Shown piece by piece: positions 23,806-35,283 of a stretch of 64,000 bases of DNA. Position 1 is the first letter of the stretch. Every line of letters starts with the position of its first letter. The position numbers and the translations under genes are program-made. Source of the stretch: Gambelia wislizenii. Lineage: Eukaryota > Chordata > Lepidosauria > Squamata > Crotaphytidae. Location of the stretch: assembly GCA_030847615.1 (NCBI GenBank), contig JAUMIR010000005.1:243450645-243514644 (forward strand), read 5' to 3'. A model generated the notes under the pieces. It saw only the letters and a list, made by a program, of their open reading frames with translations, was not told where the DNA came from and made no database searches.

Positions 23806-24420
23806 TAATTTTATTCCCCTGCCCCACCAGATTGATATGTCTATACCTGTACTTCTAAAGTATGTTATTTACCTCTAGTGCTAGGATTGTCCTAAGATTA
23901 AATGTGAGAAAGGAATTTCCAACTATGCAAACTCCCTAGGGCTCAGTTGGGTTGTGTACCTCCCTTGATTCAGTTCTACATGGAAGGGAGTATGTGTGAA
24001 GCATATCATGCCCACCCAGAATGTTGGCTCCACTTCCACTAGCCCTACATGTACTTATACGAAGAGATGTAATGCCTCAATGCTGCCAATGTATGCACAG
24101 TTCATAAGTCATGTGCAGACATTTCATTCCTATGTGTACATGTGAGGATATCCATGGTAGAGAGAGATGTGCATGTTCCCTGGCCTTCATGCAATAAACC
24201 TAACCGGGATAGATGTATCATCTGATCCAAGTCCTAGTTTGTGATGATGGATTCCTACCATTATCTGGGCAACACAGCCAAGGGGATAAACAAAGGGTTA
24301 TCGGGTGTTGAGTTTAAAGTTTCAGATTCCCATTATCACATAGTTAAAATGAGGTATGAATACTGCAATGAAGGGCATTTGGTTGTGAATAAAGGAGAAG
24401 GTTTTCAAAGCACTGCAGTG

Positions 24421-24452
24421 GAGGGAGGGAGGGAGGGAGGGAGGGAGGGGGG
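24421..24452 (+). repeat. (GGGA)n microsatellite
   Basis: Seven consecutive GGGA units and a terminal G run lie about 130 nt upstream of the 1094-nt IQSEC3 exon. Confidence 0.95.
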
Positions 24453-24582
24453 TCCATACAGCTGCTGCATTGAGTCCTTGACAGTACCATTAGAAAGTAA
24501 TCAGTTTGGGAATAGATGTCAGGGAGTTGCTTCAGAAATCAATTTTTTTAAAAAAAATAAATATATTGTTTGTGTGTTTCAG

Positions 24583-25676
24583 ATCGAAATGCTAGAGCAC
24601 AAATATGGAGGCCACCTGGTCTCTCGGAGGGCAGCCTGCACTATCCAGACTGCCTTCCGCCAGTACCAGCTCAGCAAAAACTTTGAGAAGATACGGAATT
24701 CACTTCTAGAGAGCCGCATGCCCCGACGGATTTCACTGAGGAAAGTACGAGTCCAGAACTCTGAAAGTTTCTCTGCTGAGAAAGCCCTGGTGGAAGGATA
24801 CAATTTTGTTGGCATCCCCTTGGTGAGATCTCCATCTTTGCCAGCCACTATCAGTGGGGCACTGACTGAACTGGAGGACTCTTTCACTGAGCAAGTCCAA
24901 TCTTTGGCCAAATCTATAGATGATGCCCTCAGCACATGGAGCCTGAAGACTATGTGTTCCCTTCAAGATGGCAGCTCCTATCAGATAAGAGAGACATTCA
25001 GTACTGGTTCAATGCAGCCAAACCAAGACCTGGAAGCTGAACTGAAGGACCAACAGAAAGAGGAAGGTTTGCTGCCAGACACACTGCCAAAGAGCAGCAG
25101 CACACTCATGATGGCCTTCAGGGACGTCACTGTTCAAATTGATAACAAGAACATCTCTGTCTCTTCATCTACCTCGGTGTCTATGGCAAACTGCCTCGCC
25201 AACAACACCCAGGCTGGGATTACTCAAGCTGCCAAAGTGGAAGAGATCCCAGAAGAAGTGGGGAAAGAGGGCAAAGAGCCTCAAGCTGTTCCAGAGGTTC
25301 AGCCTGATCCAGAAATTCTCCAGAATAGTCATACAGAAACTGAGGAGAGCATCAACACCAATGGCTTGGGGGAAGGGGAGACAGAGCCAGAACAAATGAT
25401 GGTTCAGAAACTCGAATTTGGCTCTAACAGTGAGACGGGACAGAACAAGGCCTCTGAGGCTGAAAATGTGGACAATTCAGAGCAGCTGAGCAGCAGCAGC
25501 ACCTCCACCTCAGCCAAGTCTGCCTCAGAGTTATCCTCGAAGGAAGCCCTGCAGGCCATGATTTTGAGCCTTCCACGGTACCACTGTGAGAATCCAGCCA
25601 GCTGCAAATCCCCTACTCTTTCCACAGACACCATGAGGAAGAGGCTGTACCGCATTGGGCTAAATCTCTTTAACAT
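24583..25676 (+). CDS. IQSEC3: IQSEC3 large internal exon: IQ motif, acidic/serine-rich linker, start of Sec7
   Basis: The 1094-nt exon encodes 364 codons plus two nt of a split Ile codon; acceptor tgtgtttcAG, donor cat|gtaagt. It opens with [18 protein letters not shown]. The IQ motif follows ([12 protein letters not shown], 24631-24678), the calmodulin-binding site that names the family. Then come the basic segment RRISLRKVR, a conserved block [20 protein letters not shown] (about 24864-24923), and [19 protein letters not shown] Glu-rich linker follows, then the serine run [13 protein letters not shown]. The exon ends with the conserved entry to Sec7, [12 protein letters not shown] (25639-25674). 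The wording of the IQ flank ([13 protein letters not shown]) and the linker point to IQSEC3 rather than IQSEC1 or IQSEC2. The frame stays open upstream into intron, but the AG acceptor and homology set the start at 24583. I see no frameshift or stop. Confidence 0.97.
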
Positions 25677-26496
25677 GTAAGTGGTTAATAATAAATGATT
25701 TTTTAATTCTCCCTGGCTTACCTCCATTCATGGTAACAACAGGCTAGTGGAAATAATTGGGTTAGGCTCATCCCAACCAGATTGTTTTTATATTTAGGGG
25801 TTCAGCCATCTAGGGATCAAAGCCCATATTATGTTTTTGTCAGACAGTTGCATTGAAGACCTGCCACAGATATAGAAAGAAAGACTCCACAACCACATGG
25901 TTAGCATCCAGAGTGCTTGAGACAGATCCCTGGCTGCCATCCAAACAGGGTTGTGTGAGAATGAGGAATAAATATCCCAGTTACCATCTCTGTTGTTTTC
26001 CAAAGGACTTTTGGGGAAAAATGTTACAGTTTTCATGTCCTCTGAACAGAGATTCAGTACTCTGACCTGAATATTTTGGCTGGTGTTTTTCTTGGTGGGC
26101 TTGATAAAAATTCTGCACTAGACTAAGAGTACCCTTTGTTCACTGAGTAATAGCTGTAGATGTGGGGAGGGGAGAAGCACAGGCAGAGCTGAAAAGGAGA
26201 ATCAGGAGGCCAAAAATATTTAATTTTGGATTTGTAGAAGCAGGCTCAGTCTTCTAACAGGCACTGTAGATCTGTTCTATTGCCTGTCATCATGACCCTC
26301 TGAACCTCAGTAAACATTGTGGAGCAGGACCGTATTTCTATTGGAGTTTGTATTTCTTCAGTAGTAATCTCTTCTGGGCTACATGATGCATGTTGGGGCT
26401 GAAACCAGTGTGGGGAGAGACAAAAGTGGGCTGGGCCACCATGTGGACATGTAGTTCTTGCCAGAGATTTGAACTGGTTGCTTATAAAGGGCACTT

Positions 26497-26662
26497 CATA
26501 GAATTATAGAGTTGGAAAAAGCCACAATGGCCTTCTAGTCCAACCCCCTGCTGTGCAGAAATACACAACAAAGGACTCCCAACCAATGGCCATCCAGCCT
26601 CTGTTTAAAAACCTCCAAAGATGGAGACTCCACCACACTATGAGGCAGTGTATTCCACTTGA
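26497..26662 (-). mobile_element. CR1 3' end fragment
   Basis: The plus strand reads TAGAATTATAGAGTTGGAAA, then CTAGTCCAACCCCCTGCTGT, ATGGCCATCCAGCCTCTGTT and AAAACCTCCAAAGATGGAGA: the complement of CR1 3' UTR and final coding sequence. Confidence 0.85.
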
Positions 26663-26864
26663 AATTAGACCAAGACTCACAGGCTACCCTCTCCTGCATT
26701 AGGGAAGTATTATAATTTGTCCTTATGTAGGTCTACCATGGATTTCTACAGTTGGTTATTATTTCAGTCATTAAATAACAACAGATGACATATCTCTGTG
26801 ACTGCTCATTTTATTTATCCAAACATGAATGCCAAGGTAGACTTTGGAATGCATTTATTTTTTG

Positions 26865-27085
26865 TTTCATTTTTACCTCACCAAGGAGCTCAGGGTAGCA
26901 TGTACAGTTCTCCCCTCTCCCCCTCCCCGCACCATTTTATCCTTACAACATTCCTGTGTCTGTGAGGTGATTTAGGATGTGAGAATGCAACTGGTTGTGG
27001 GTTGTCAGGTGAGTTTCATGGCTAAGTGTGGATTTGAAATCGGGACCGACATTCTATGTCCTACCCCACACTGGCTCTCATCTTT
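26865..27085 (-). mobile_element. tRNA-derived SINE (diverged)
   Basis: TTACAACATTCCTGTGTCTG then GTGAGGTGATTTAGG, and CCTACCCCACACTGGCTCT, form the complement of the SINE seen in sense at 35097. Confidence 0.55.
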
Positions 27086-27624
27086 TTTACTAGGGTGGAT
27101 TCATCTGAATATCCTTGGCATTGTGGCCGGCTTAAATGAAACTGCAAAGAGACAGGCTTACTCTTCTAATTATATTGCTCAAAAGCACATGGCTGTGCAG
27201 AGAAACTGTGGCCTCCACAGCTCTTATGTCTGACCCCTTCATTCAAATCAAACAGTTTTAAACTGGCACTGAAAAATGAATGAAACAACAAACAACACAT
27301 TGCAATATTAGGGAAGTTTTTTCTCATACTAGGAGCTGCTACCAAAGATGCTGTGTCCTTAGTAACTGCCCACCTGACCTCTGAAGGTAGAGCATCTGAA
27401 GCAAAGTCTTTTATGATGATTATAGTAAATGGATGACCTCACATAATGCCCAATTGCCATGGCAAGCCTGAATTTGTGGCCCTCCAAACATGATCCAGCC
27501 AAAGTGTAGCCCTTTTCAGTCCCATAATTAAAACAGGAGGTATGGAGCACATGCTTGTCAGCTCTCATTGACCCTTAAAACTGCTTAACTTTAGCTTGAT
27601 TGTGCCAGTTAAAGGATTTGCACA

Positions 27625-27952
27625 CCTCTCTCTGGCTTTTCTTCGCAAACAAAGATTCATGAAGGACTCATCCCGCGCTTTCTGCAAGTGTGCTGATGAC
27701 TAAAAAGGCCAATCTGAGATAAACGTCCAGTTGCAGAAAGCACAGCAGAAGGTCTCCTTGGGTGATGTTTCCGGGTTGTGATTCTTTCTGCATTGTTGTT
27801 TCTCTTCAAGACTTGTTTGGCGTGAGTTTTCAAATAAGGCTGCAGCATTGTGGATAGTGCGTCTCCATGCCTTCCAATGTGAGGCCAGGGAGGACCATTG
27901 TTGGTGATCAATTTGGCCGAGCCTGAGGTGTTGTTTCAGAGAGTCCTTGTAA
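27625..27952 (-). mobile_element. Zinc-finger LINE 3' end, copy 1
   Basis: On the minus strand this decodes to a LINE C-terminus with a segment of the form SRIGLFSHQHTCRKRG (zinc-finger-like, complement of about 27660-27730). It is preceded by ALSTMLQPYLKTHAKQVLKR in a shifted frame. The plus-strand start CTCTCTCTGGCTTTTCTTCG is the complement of a (GA)n tail. Confidence 0.75.
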
Positions 27953-27982
27953 TAAAGTATTGATGTTTATAATTTTTAGCTC

Positions 27983-28013
<31 letters not shown>
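27983..28013. repeat. (GATA)n microsatellite
   Basis: Seven AGAT units in a row. Confidence 0.95.
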
Positions 28014-28099
28014 CAGACCTGTTTTTACTCAATCACCCTTTCCAAGTATATATCTCAGATCAGACTAGCCACTTTTAAATGTATATAACTGGAATTATA

Positions 28100-28419
28100 G
28101 AGAGCCAGTGTAATGTAATGATTTGGGCGTTGGACTAGGACACTGGGAGACCAGGGTTCAAATCCCTGCTCGGCCATAGAAACCCACTGGGTGACGTTAG
28201 GCAAGTCATGTTCTCTCAGACCTTAGGCAAGTCATATTCTTTCCTCAAAGGAAAGCAAAGGCGAACCCCCTCTGAACAAATTCTGCCAAGAAAACCCTGT
28301 GATAGGTTTGCCTTAGGATTGCGTGGAATGAGTCCTTCCTGAATCTTCGTTTGCGAAGAGAAGCCAGAGAGAGCCATAAGTTGGAAACAACTTGAAGGCA
28401 CACGACAACAAAAACAACT
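28100..28419 (+). mobile_element. tRNA-derived SINE with BovB-like tail
   Basis: Head GAGAGCCAGTGTAATGTAAT, B-box-like GGTTCAAATCCC; tail CCATAAGTTGGAAACAACTT then GAAGGCACACGACAACA. An insert of about 70 nt near 28320-28370 contains a GAATCTTCGTTTGCGAAGA string like the 3' end of the zinc-finger LINE, so the SINE appears to have a LINE-derived fragment in it. Confidence 0.8.
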
Positions 28420-28472
28420 GGAATTATGCTAACAGACAATTTCAGAGATACATTATATTGGCTATAAATTAT

Positions 28473-28699
28473 CTTGAGCCAATGCAGTGTAGTGATTTGA
28501 GGTCTGAATTAGAACTCAGGATGCCAAGATCTGACTCCTCACTCTGCCTTCACTGGGTGAGCTTGGACAAGTCACATTCTCTCAGCCTCAGAGGAAGGCA
28601 CTCCCCCCCCCCAACAAATCTGGCCAAGAAAATCATCTTAGGGTCATCTTAGGGTCACCATAGGTTGGAAACAACTTGGAGGCAAACAACAATAGCAGT
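28473..28699 (+). mobile_element. tRNA-derived SINE with BovB-like tail
   Basis: Head GAGCCAATGCAGTGTAGTGA; tail GGGTCACCATAGGTTGGAAA then CAACTTGGAGGCAAACAACA. Confidence 0.82.
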
Positions 28700-29129
28700 A
28701 GCCTCTAGATTGTTTTGTTCTTTACATATGCCAATGTTCTACTCAAGTTCTTGGGATTGTTTCAGGTAACTTTTTGAACCACTGTCTTCCATCTATATTT
28801 TTAAAACTTTGGCATGACAGTTCATTTGATTTTAAAATCAGAAGTATTAAAACCATCTCAGAGTGAGAGGTCTCAGATGCTTTCTTTACTTGTGCAGAAC
28901 ATAAAGAAAATGTATATTAAAGGATCCTTTTGCAACTTTGCCTGGGCTCAATTGCATGACATCTTCTTTTGCAATCAAAAGGGATATTCTGATTACTCAT
29001 TCATTTGCTGTATTCATTTGCTGTGAAAATGTTCAGAAGAAAGGCAGGTTTCACCTGAGTGATGATACTGCAAAACTTAGAAAATTGCTTTTTAAAGAAG
29101 AATGAATATACTGACATGCTGAAGACATC

Positions 29130-29418
29130 TATAACTTAGGAGTGGTAGGCTAATGCTCTGGTACCTGTCTGACACCCTGAGGTTCCTCAAGATTCGGCTC
29201 TGTCCTCCATTCTGTTCAACATATATATGAAATTGCTGAGAGAAATTAGCTGGACTTCTGGATTCGGTGTCACCAGTGTGCTGTGGACACCTAGCTCTCT
29301 CTTATCTTTCCATCTAATTCCAAGGAAGCTCTTTCAGTACTAAAACTGGTGTCTGCTGTCGGTAATGAACTAAATGAAAGTGAACAAATTGAAGCTTAAT
29401 CTGGACAAAACAGCAATC
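29130..29418 (+). pseudogene. LINE reverse-transcriptase fragment
   Basis: Broken frames read PEVPQDSALSSILFNIYMKL (RT domain block, normally VPQGS...LFNIYM) and MKVNKLKLNLDKTAI (block normally ...KLKLNPDKTE). The YADD block between them is corrupted. It resembles the fragment at 46870-47555. A 5S-headed SINE begins immediately after the KTAI codons. Confidence 0.7.
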
Positions 29419-29625
29419 TGATCCCATCTGATCTTGGAAGTTAAGTAGGGTAAGCCCTGATTAGTACTTTGTTGGATGAAACCAACAAATACCAGGAGGT
29501 GTAGGCTGTATTTCAAAGGAAGGAACTGGGAAAACCACCTGTGAGTATTTCTTGTCTAAGGAATCCCTTTGAAATTCATGGGGTCACCATAAGTCGACAG
29601 GCGACTTAAAGGCACATACACACAT
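29419..29625 (+). mobile_element. SINE with 5S-rRNA head and BovB-like tail
   Basis: The head, GATCCCATCTGATCTTGGAA then GTTAAGTAGGGTAAGCCC and ACCAGGAGGTGTAGGCTGT, follows 5S rRNA almost to its 3' end. The tail GGGGTCACCATAAGTCGACA then GGCGACTTAAAGGCACATAC is BovB-like, as in Sauria-type SINEs. Confidence 0.8.
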
Positions 29626-30159
29626 ATGTGTGTGCTTCAAGTTTATTTTTATTGTTATTTTTAAAATGGATTTTGCATTATTAGAATTTTAGCATATTAG
29701 GCAATTTAATTATTTTTTTAAAAAAAAATATATTGTAAGGCTTTCCATAGTATCTTGTTTTAATCTTGCTGCAAGTTGCTTTGGGTTCCATATCAGGAAA
29801 AGGGTGAGATTTTATTTAAATCCAATCAATTAATTAATTAATTAAAAATACCAGACTTCCTTCTTTCACCAAAGCATCATCCTATCACTGCTCAGTTATG
29901 GATGGCTTCAAGGGTGATATTATTCATTCTTCTGAAAGGTAATTTCCCATGCTTTGAGAGTAAATGGCATTAACGTTATTGCATTAGGAATTACTGCCAA
30001 CATTTCAGTGAAAGCAAGTTTTGTAACAAATCCAGGGTTTCCTTTGACTTGAAACATACAAGGAATATTAAAGGAATCAAAGAAAAAAATGTTGAGACTA
30101 GTGATATTTCTTTTATGCAAGAGTAATCACACACTTCACAAAATTCAATTTGCATGTGA

Positions 30160-30392
30160 TGGTTGTAGTTTTTTGCCTTCAAGTCATTTCTGACTTATGG
30201 TGACCCTAAGGCAAATCTATGATGGCAAAATCTTTATTCAGAGGGAGTTTGCCTTCACCTTCCTCTGAGGCTGAGAGAATCTGACTTTCCCAAGGTCATC
30301 CAGTGCGTTTCCATGGCTGAACAGGGATTCAAACCTTGGTCTCCGGAGTCATAGTCCAACTCTCAAACCACTACTCCACACTGGCTTTCATG
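30160..30392 (-). mobile_element. tRNA-derived SINE with BovB-like tail
   Basis: Complement layout: TTTTTGCCTTCAAGTCATTT, GACTTATGGTGACCCTAAGG, ending CCAACTCTCAAACCACTACT. Confidence 0.85.
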
Positions 30393-30935
30393 TGAAGGTT
30401 AGGCCTAGAAAAAGGTCTGGATACCAATGATATATTGAAGTTCAACAAGTCTTGTCTTGTAGCACCCTGGACTGGAGATTGCTTGGAAACCGTGTGCAAG
30501 TTTCTGGCCAGGAATTAAAAGCATTTTGGCTCACATCCTGCCAGGGAAGGCCAAACTTGGCATCCAACATGGGAGAGCTGCTGGGTCACAGAAGAACTTC
30601 AGTAAGAACATAACAGCACAGCAGGATCAAACCAAAATTCTATCTACCGGTAGTTTAGCCTTCTTTTCACACAGCAGCCATCTAGATGCATCCTGGAAGC
30701 CCACAACCAGGACATAAGTGTAATAGTGCTCTCCTGTTCATATTCCCCAGTAACTGTATCAAGAGAGGATATCCAGATCATCCCTGAATTTGTCTAGTGC
30801 CAATCTGTACTGAATCTCCTACCATCCTGCTTCAGTAGATAGCACGAGGTTTTAGTGTTATGAGAGAGAAAAAGGAGAAAAGCTTGTTTCTATCCACACT
30901 CTGCATAACTTTATATATTTGTATGGGTTATCCCC

Positions 30936-31166
30936 TTGTTGTTGTGTGTCTTCAAGTCATTTCTGACTTATGATAGCCCTAAGGCAAACCTATCACAGTG
31001 CTTTCTTGGCAAGATATGTTCAGGGCTAGTCTTTGCCTTCCTCTGAGGTTAAGTGAGTGAGACTTGCCCAAGGTCACCCAGTGGGTCTCCATGGCCAAGT
31101 GGGGATTCAATCCCTGGTTCCAGAGTCATAGTCCAACACTCAAACCACTACTCATACTGGCTCTCC
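30936..31166 (-). mobile_element. tRNA-derived SINE with BovB-like tail
   Basis: Complement layout: CTTGTTGTTGTGTGTCTTCA, GACTTATGATAGCCCTAAGG, ending AACACTCAAACCACTACTCA. Confidence 0.87.
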
Positions 31167-31481
31167 AGTTCTCCCTTTACCCCAGATCAATAGGAGATTA
31201 GCTGGCAGTGTAGACCATTTATCATCTCCTTCTCCCTCCTCCTCCTTTTCTTTGTACCCTGGCTTTTCCCCAAGATAGTGGCTTACAATTTAAAATGATT
31301 ACAATGTCATTAAAAAGTCTACAGTAAAATCAAATTGTAATTAACAGTACTAAAACAAGTCCACTAAAGTCTGCACTCAGAAGTTCCATAAAGATATCAA
31401 ATAGTGTTGGAGACAACACCATACCTCAATGCAGTGTGTAGCAAGACTGCCAGAGGGCCAAAATTCAGCTGTCGTCTGAAA

Positions 31482-31625
31482 CCTGGCTTTTCTTCACAAA
31501 CAAAGATTCAGGAAGGACTCATCCTGCACTTTCTGCAAGCACGCTGATGACTAAAGAGGCGAATCCAAGATAAACAAGTCCGGTTGCAGAAAGCACAGCA
31601 GAAGGTCTCCTTGGGTGGTGTTTAG
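31482..31625 (-). mobile_element. Zinc-finger LINE 3' end, copy 2 (short)
   Basis: CTGGCTTTTCTTCACAAACA then TTCTGCAAGCACGCTGATGA and AGAAGGTCTCCTTGGGTG match the family seen at 27625 and 52330. Confidence 0.75.
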
Positions 31626-33821
31626 AGTAGAACCACCACAAAATAATGCCCCCAACCTCCAGGCCATGTTCAGTGGTATAAAAAGCCACAGAGAGAAAGA
31701 GTAACAGAGTGGAACTCTCCCTGTTCTTCTGCCAGTGAAGGTCTTGGTGACTAAGGCTGAGTGCATTACATAATCAGGCTGGAACCCATAATAGAAAGGA
31801 TCTAGATAATCCTCCAAAAATACTTGAATCTGATATCATCACCTTGCCCACAAATGGAACATTCACCAGGCAATAGTTCCTATGAATGTCTGGGTCCAGG
31901 AAGAAGTTTTTCTAGAGTGGTTGTACCATTATGTCTTTAAGCAGTGCAGAAACTACCACTGCACTCCCTTCTAGGTAGTATACCACTCTTTGAACCCATC
32001 CAGTCAAATGGGTTCCTCCCCAGCTGGCTTACATAAACCATGATAGGCAAGGGTCAAGAAGATATTAACTGAGTCACATGAACATGCATTGAATACCCCA
32101 TTTTAATTTGTTTCAATAGTGCTGTTAAGATCATTATGAAGGCAAGCATTTTTTTGTCCTCAAAATGCCTTTGCAGAATTGTCATTGCAGGCTTCTGAGA
32201 GTGGAACCATCATATTTGCACAGGGAAGATATTAATACTTCCCCTTCTCCTCTGATGACCAAACCCATCTTCATGTCATATTTTTCTTTCTCCATATTTG
32301 CATCATCGTTGGGATGCTCCTCATATATAAGTTAGCACTAACTTGCTCTAAGGCTTATTTCACATAGAGGCAAATAATTTTTTTGGTACATGTGTTTAGA
32401 GCTGATGAGATCCCCCTTTTCTCCCCTCTACACACCTCTCATTTTGGATCACAATCACAACCTGCATTTTGGTCCTGCTTCTCCCCAGTAGAATTAACTA
32501 CCTTTTGCACAATACCCTCAGTCATCATTAAAAATAATGACTTTGGTTGCCAAATAGTTTTAATGCTATTCTTTTTCACAATATGGCTGTGTACATGAGC
32601 TACATGAGCCTTTAGTTACAGGGAGTGTTCCCTACAGAACAACAACCGTTATTGCTCCCACTAATAAATGTCAGGATCCTTGGTTACATAAACTTTTCCT
32701 GACAGGATTTAATAACACCAGTGGTTTACCTACAGTATTATAACTACTACCCTATACAAAAATTGTGTCTATGTGGCCCAAGAGGTCTTCTGTGTGGCCT
32801 TATCCTCTATGTCTTCAATCATATAACTCCCTTATGAGCAATTATTGAGTAATATTCTGAACTGTGACAGCCTTCTGCGAATTGACTGAACACATTTGTG
32901 ACTCGGCACACTTCAAAGACAACACATTTTGTGATGAGTGGGTGGAATTCCTGGAATGGAGAAAGCCTCATTATGCAGTGTTGCTGTAATAGCAGTATTT
33001 GTGTGGGTGGCCATCTCTGTAGGCGGAGGGGAAGCCAGGAGAGCTGGAGGGATTTCACAGCATCTAGCCAAACTGACTGAGCTCCTCAAAAAAATAAGAA
33101 GAATGATTGCCAACTCAATTTGGAAACGGTATAAGGCAAAGTTGTAATCAAATTGTACAGTTCCAGAGGAATATGAAAGGCAATATTAATGCATAGTAAC
33201 CTACACAGTAGTTTTTGCACTGGCTGTGATATGGCAAATCAGTTTAGTAACAGAATTACCAATTCAGCTTTGCATAACAATTAACTGAAACTGGCAGTTG
33301 GTCTCTTTTAGTGAGGACAGGACTAAGAAAAGAACTTGGGCTATTTTGAGAAGAGCCTCTATGAATCCAGTCATTTGACCCTTTTAATATGGTACTTGTG
33401 GTTTCATGCCCAACCTGAATAGGGCTTGGAAAGTTACTTTTTGAAAGTAAATATAATTCCCATTACTTGTTACAGTATTAAAAGAGGGTTCTACATGGTC
33501 GTTACTCCTCTGTTTTGGAAAGTAACTTGCTGCATTACACGGCTCATTATGCTTTGTTGCTTTTTTAAAAAAAAGAGTATAGGAGAAATTGCATTAAAAA
33601 TCCCTCTAGACCTGCCCTTTAAAGGTTAAAAAAACTTGTTTCTGACAAGAGACCAAGGCAAATACCTCTTAAAACAGAGCAGGCATTTGGTTTAAAAAAA
33701 AAAAAACAACCTTGCAGTTTGCTGCTGATCTCAAAGAGTTCCGTTAACATACTGAGGGAAGGATCTCCACACGTGGCCTGTGCAGTGCCTGGCACAGCCA
33801 TTCCCTTGGCCAGGTTGCGTG

Positions 33822-33904
33822 TGTCATGTCTTCTGAGGTCACTGTGAGGTGCCCAGCCATGTGACCATGGCTGGGTGCCTCATTCTTGGCCTCAGAAGAC
33901 ACAA
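33822..33904. repeat. Inverted repeat, ~38-bp arms
   Basis: GTCATGTCTTCTGAGGTCAC with AGGTGCCCAGCCATG pairs with CATGGCTGGGTGCCT and GGCCTCAGAAGACAC. Probably a MITE core; the flanks are GC-rich. Confidence 0.75.
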
Positions 33905-35096
33905 CCAACATGGGGAAGAGAAGCACCGATTTGTGCATGGGCTGTGCGTGTGTGGACACCCCTCCATTGCTGCAACTTAAGGGCAGGTAATGATGAGGGG
34001 GATGCCGCAGGCCCAGGGCTGGAATACTGTCATGTACTTGCATTCCAAGATGCAGTAGCCAACCATTTCAGAGTGATCAGAAAACTTTATCGGTACAGAA
34101 ATCCAAGAAGCTTACCATACAAGGTTGTTGCTGAGCATTGTAACTAAAGGGCTACACATTATAGTAAAAGCATATTACAGTCTGTAACATATGGCAGGCT
34201 CTAATACCATTGGCTAACCATCATCTTCTGACATGACATTCCCTCACACCGATCAGCCTCCTTTCCCAGGCCAAAGAATGCAGCTGCATTCTTATCTTTA
34301 ACCGTTACCACCTCCCTCCACAGTTGGTAAAGAACACTTGTTAGCAAGTATGAAAAATTGAAACACAATGAGTATCAAGGTTACAGAAAAATGACTGAAC
34401 ATGGTAGGATTAGGCACCGTCCAGAACCAATCCTAACAAATATTCTGGGGTACACCCAGGGTATTCCCCCCCATGCAGACAGTCCCTTAGTAATGTGCTT
34501 GTTTCCTGCTCTGTAATCTGTACTCTACTTTCAAGCTTTGGTCTTAAAGCAGGAAAATCCGTGCTTTTGAATTCATGCTTTGGTCTTAAAGCAGGAGAAT
34601 TCACACTTATTCTCCCCTTGCAAGCACCCATATATTGAAGTAATATTTTTTGGCAGTGCATTTTATTGTTAACATTATCCCGTCCTGGCCTTACCTAGAT
34701 ATTCAAACTACTGAAAGGCCAAAGTCGTTGTTGCCTCTTGTGCTATAAGAACTGTAGTTGAGCAGTCATGCTCAAGAGGACCTTTTCAGAGGTAGCAGCC
34801 TGATTGTAAAATATCCTCCTTGTTGTGGTCTTTTTGACACCAAAAGGAGTTTTTTTTTATTTTCCTACACTTTCTTCTCCTCCTTCACCCCTTCCTCTTT
34901 CTAAAAACCCTGTATGCCCTCCTTTTAGATGATAATATATTGTTCTTAGTGTTTTTTTAGTTTGATCTTATAACTACAGTAATTTTATTGTTGCTGTTAT
35001 CATTCTTTGGTGCTATTTTTATATGTCTCAGTTTTAGTATTTTATGAACAGCACAGAAGGCTTTGTTCAGTTAGCCTGTGCAGAAAGATGATAGAG

Positions 35097-35283
35097 AGGC
35101 AGTGTGGTATAGTGGTTATATTGTTGGTGTGGGACTTGGGGTATCCAGACTCTTTCCCCTACTCAGTCATGCAACTCATTGGGCACCCTAGGGCCAGTCT
35201 GTCTCAGCCTGACCTACCTGAGAGTACTCTCATGAAGGTACATTGGGGAGGAGAACTGTATATGCTACTTGCACTGAAGTAAA
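35097..35283 (+). mobile_element. tRNA-derived SINE
   Basis: Head GAGGCAGTGTGGTATAGTGG and body GTCTGTCTCAGCCTGACCTA then CCTGAGAGTACTCTCATGAA. The 3' end abuts the transposon at 35284. Confidence 0.75.

Larger units (their letters stand above)
12471..24582 (+). other. IQSEC3 intron, 12.1 kb
   Basis: GT (gtacac) at 12471 and AG at 24581-24582 bound this intron. It contains interrupted SINEs, CR1 3' tails on the minus strand, a short foldback element with 13-bp target duplication, a Tigger-like element hosting a SINE, a 5S-headed SINE, a palindromic MITE and a (GGGA)n tract 130 nt before the next exon. The stretches 13050-14590, 18000-19860 and 21300-23150 show nothing I can name beyond short low-complexity tracts. 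Open frames here, such as the minus-strand one at 14643-15260, have no recognisable domain and overlap repeats. Confidence 0.85.

Noticed and set aside
24241..24582. ATG-initiated extension upstream of the large IQSEC3 exon
   Set aside because: It includes a GGGA microsatellite and an A-rich tract and does not match IQSEC proteins; the AG at 24581-24582 and in-frame joining to the previous exon show it is intron.
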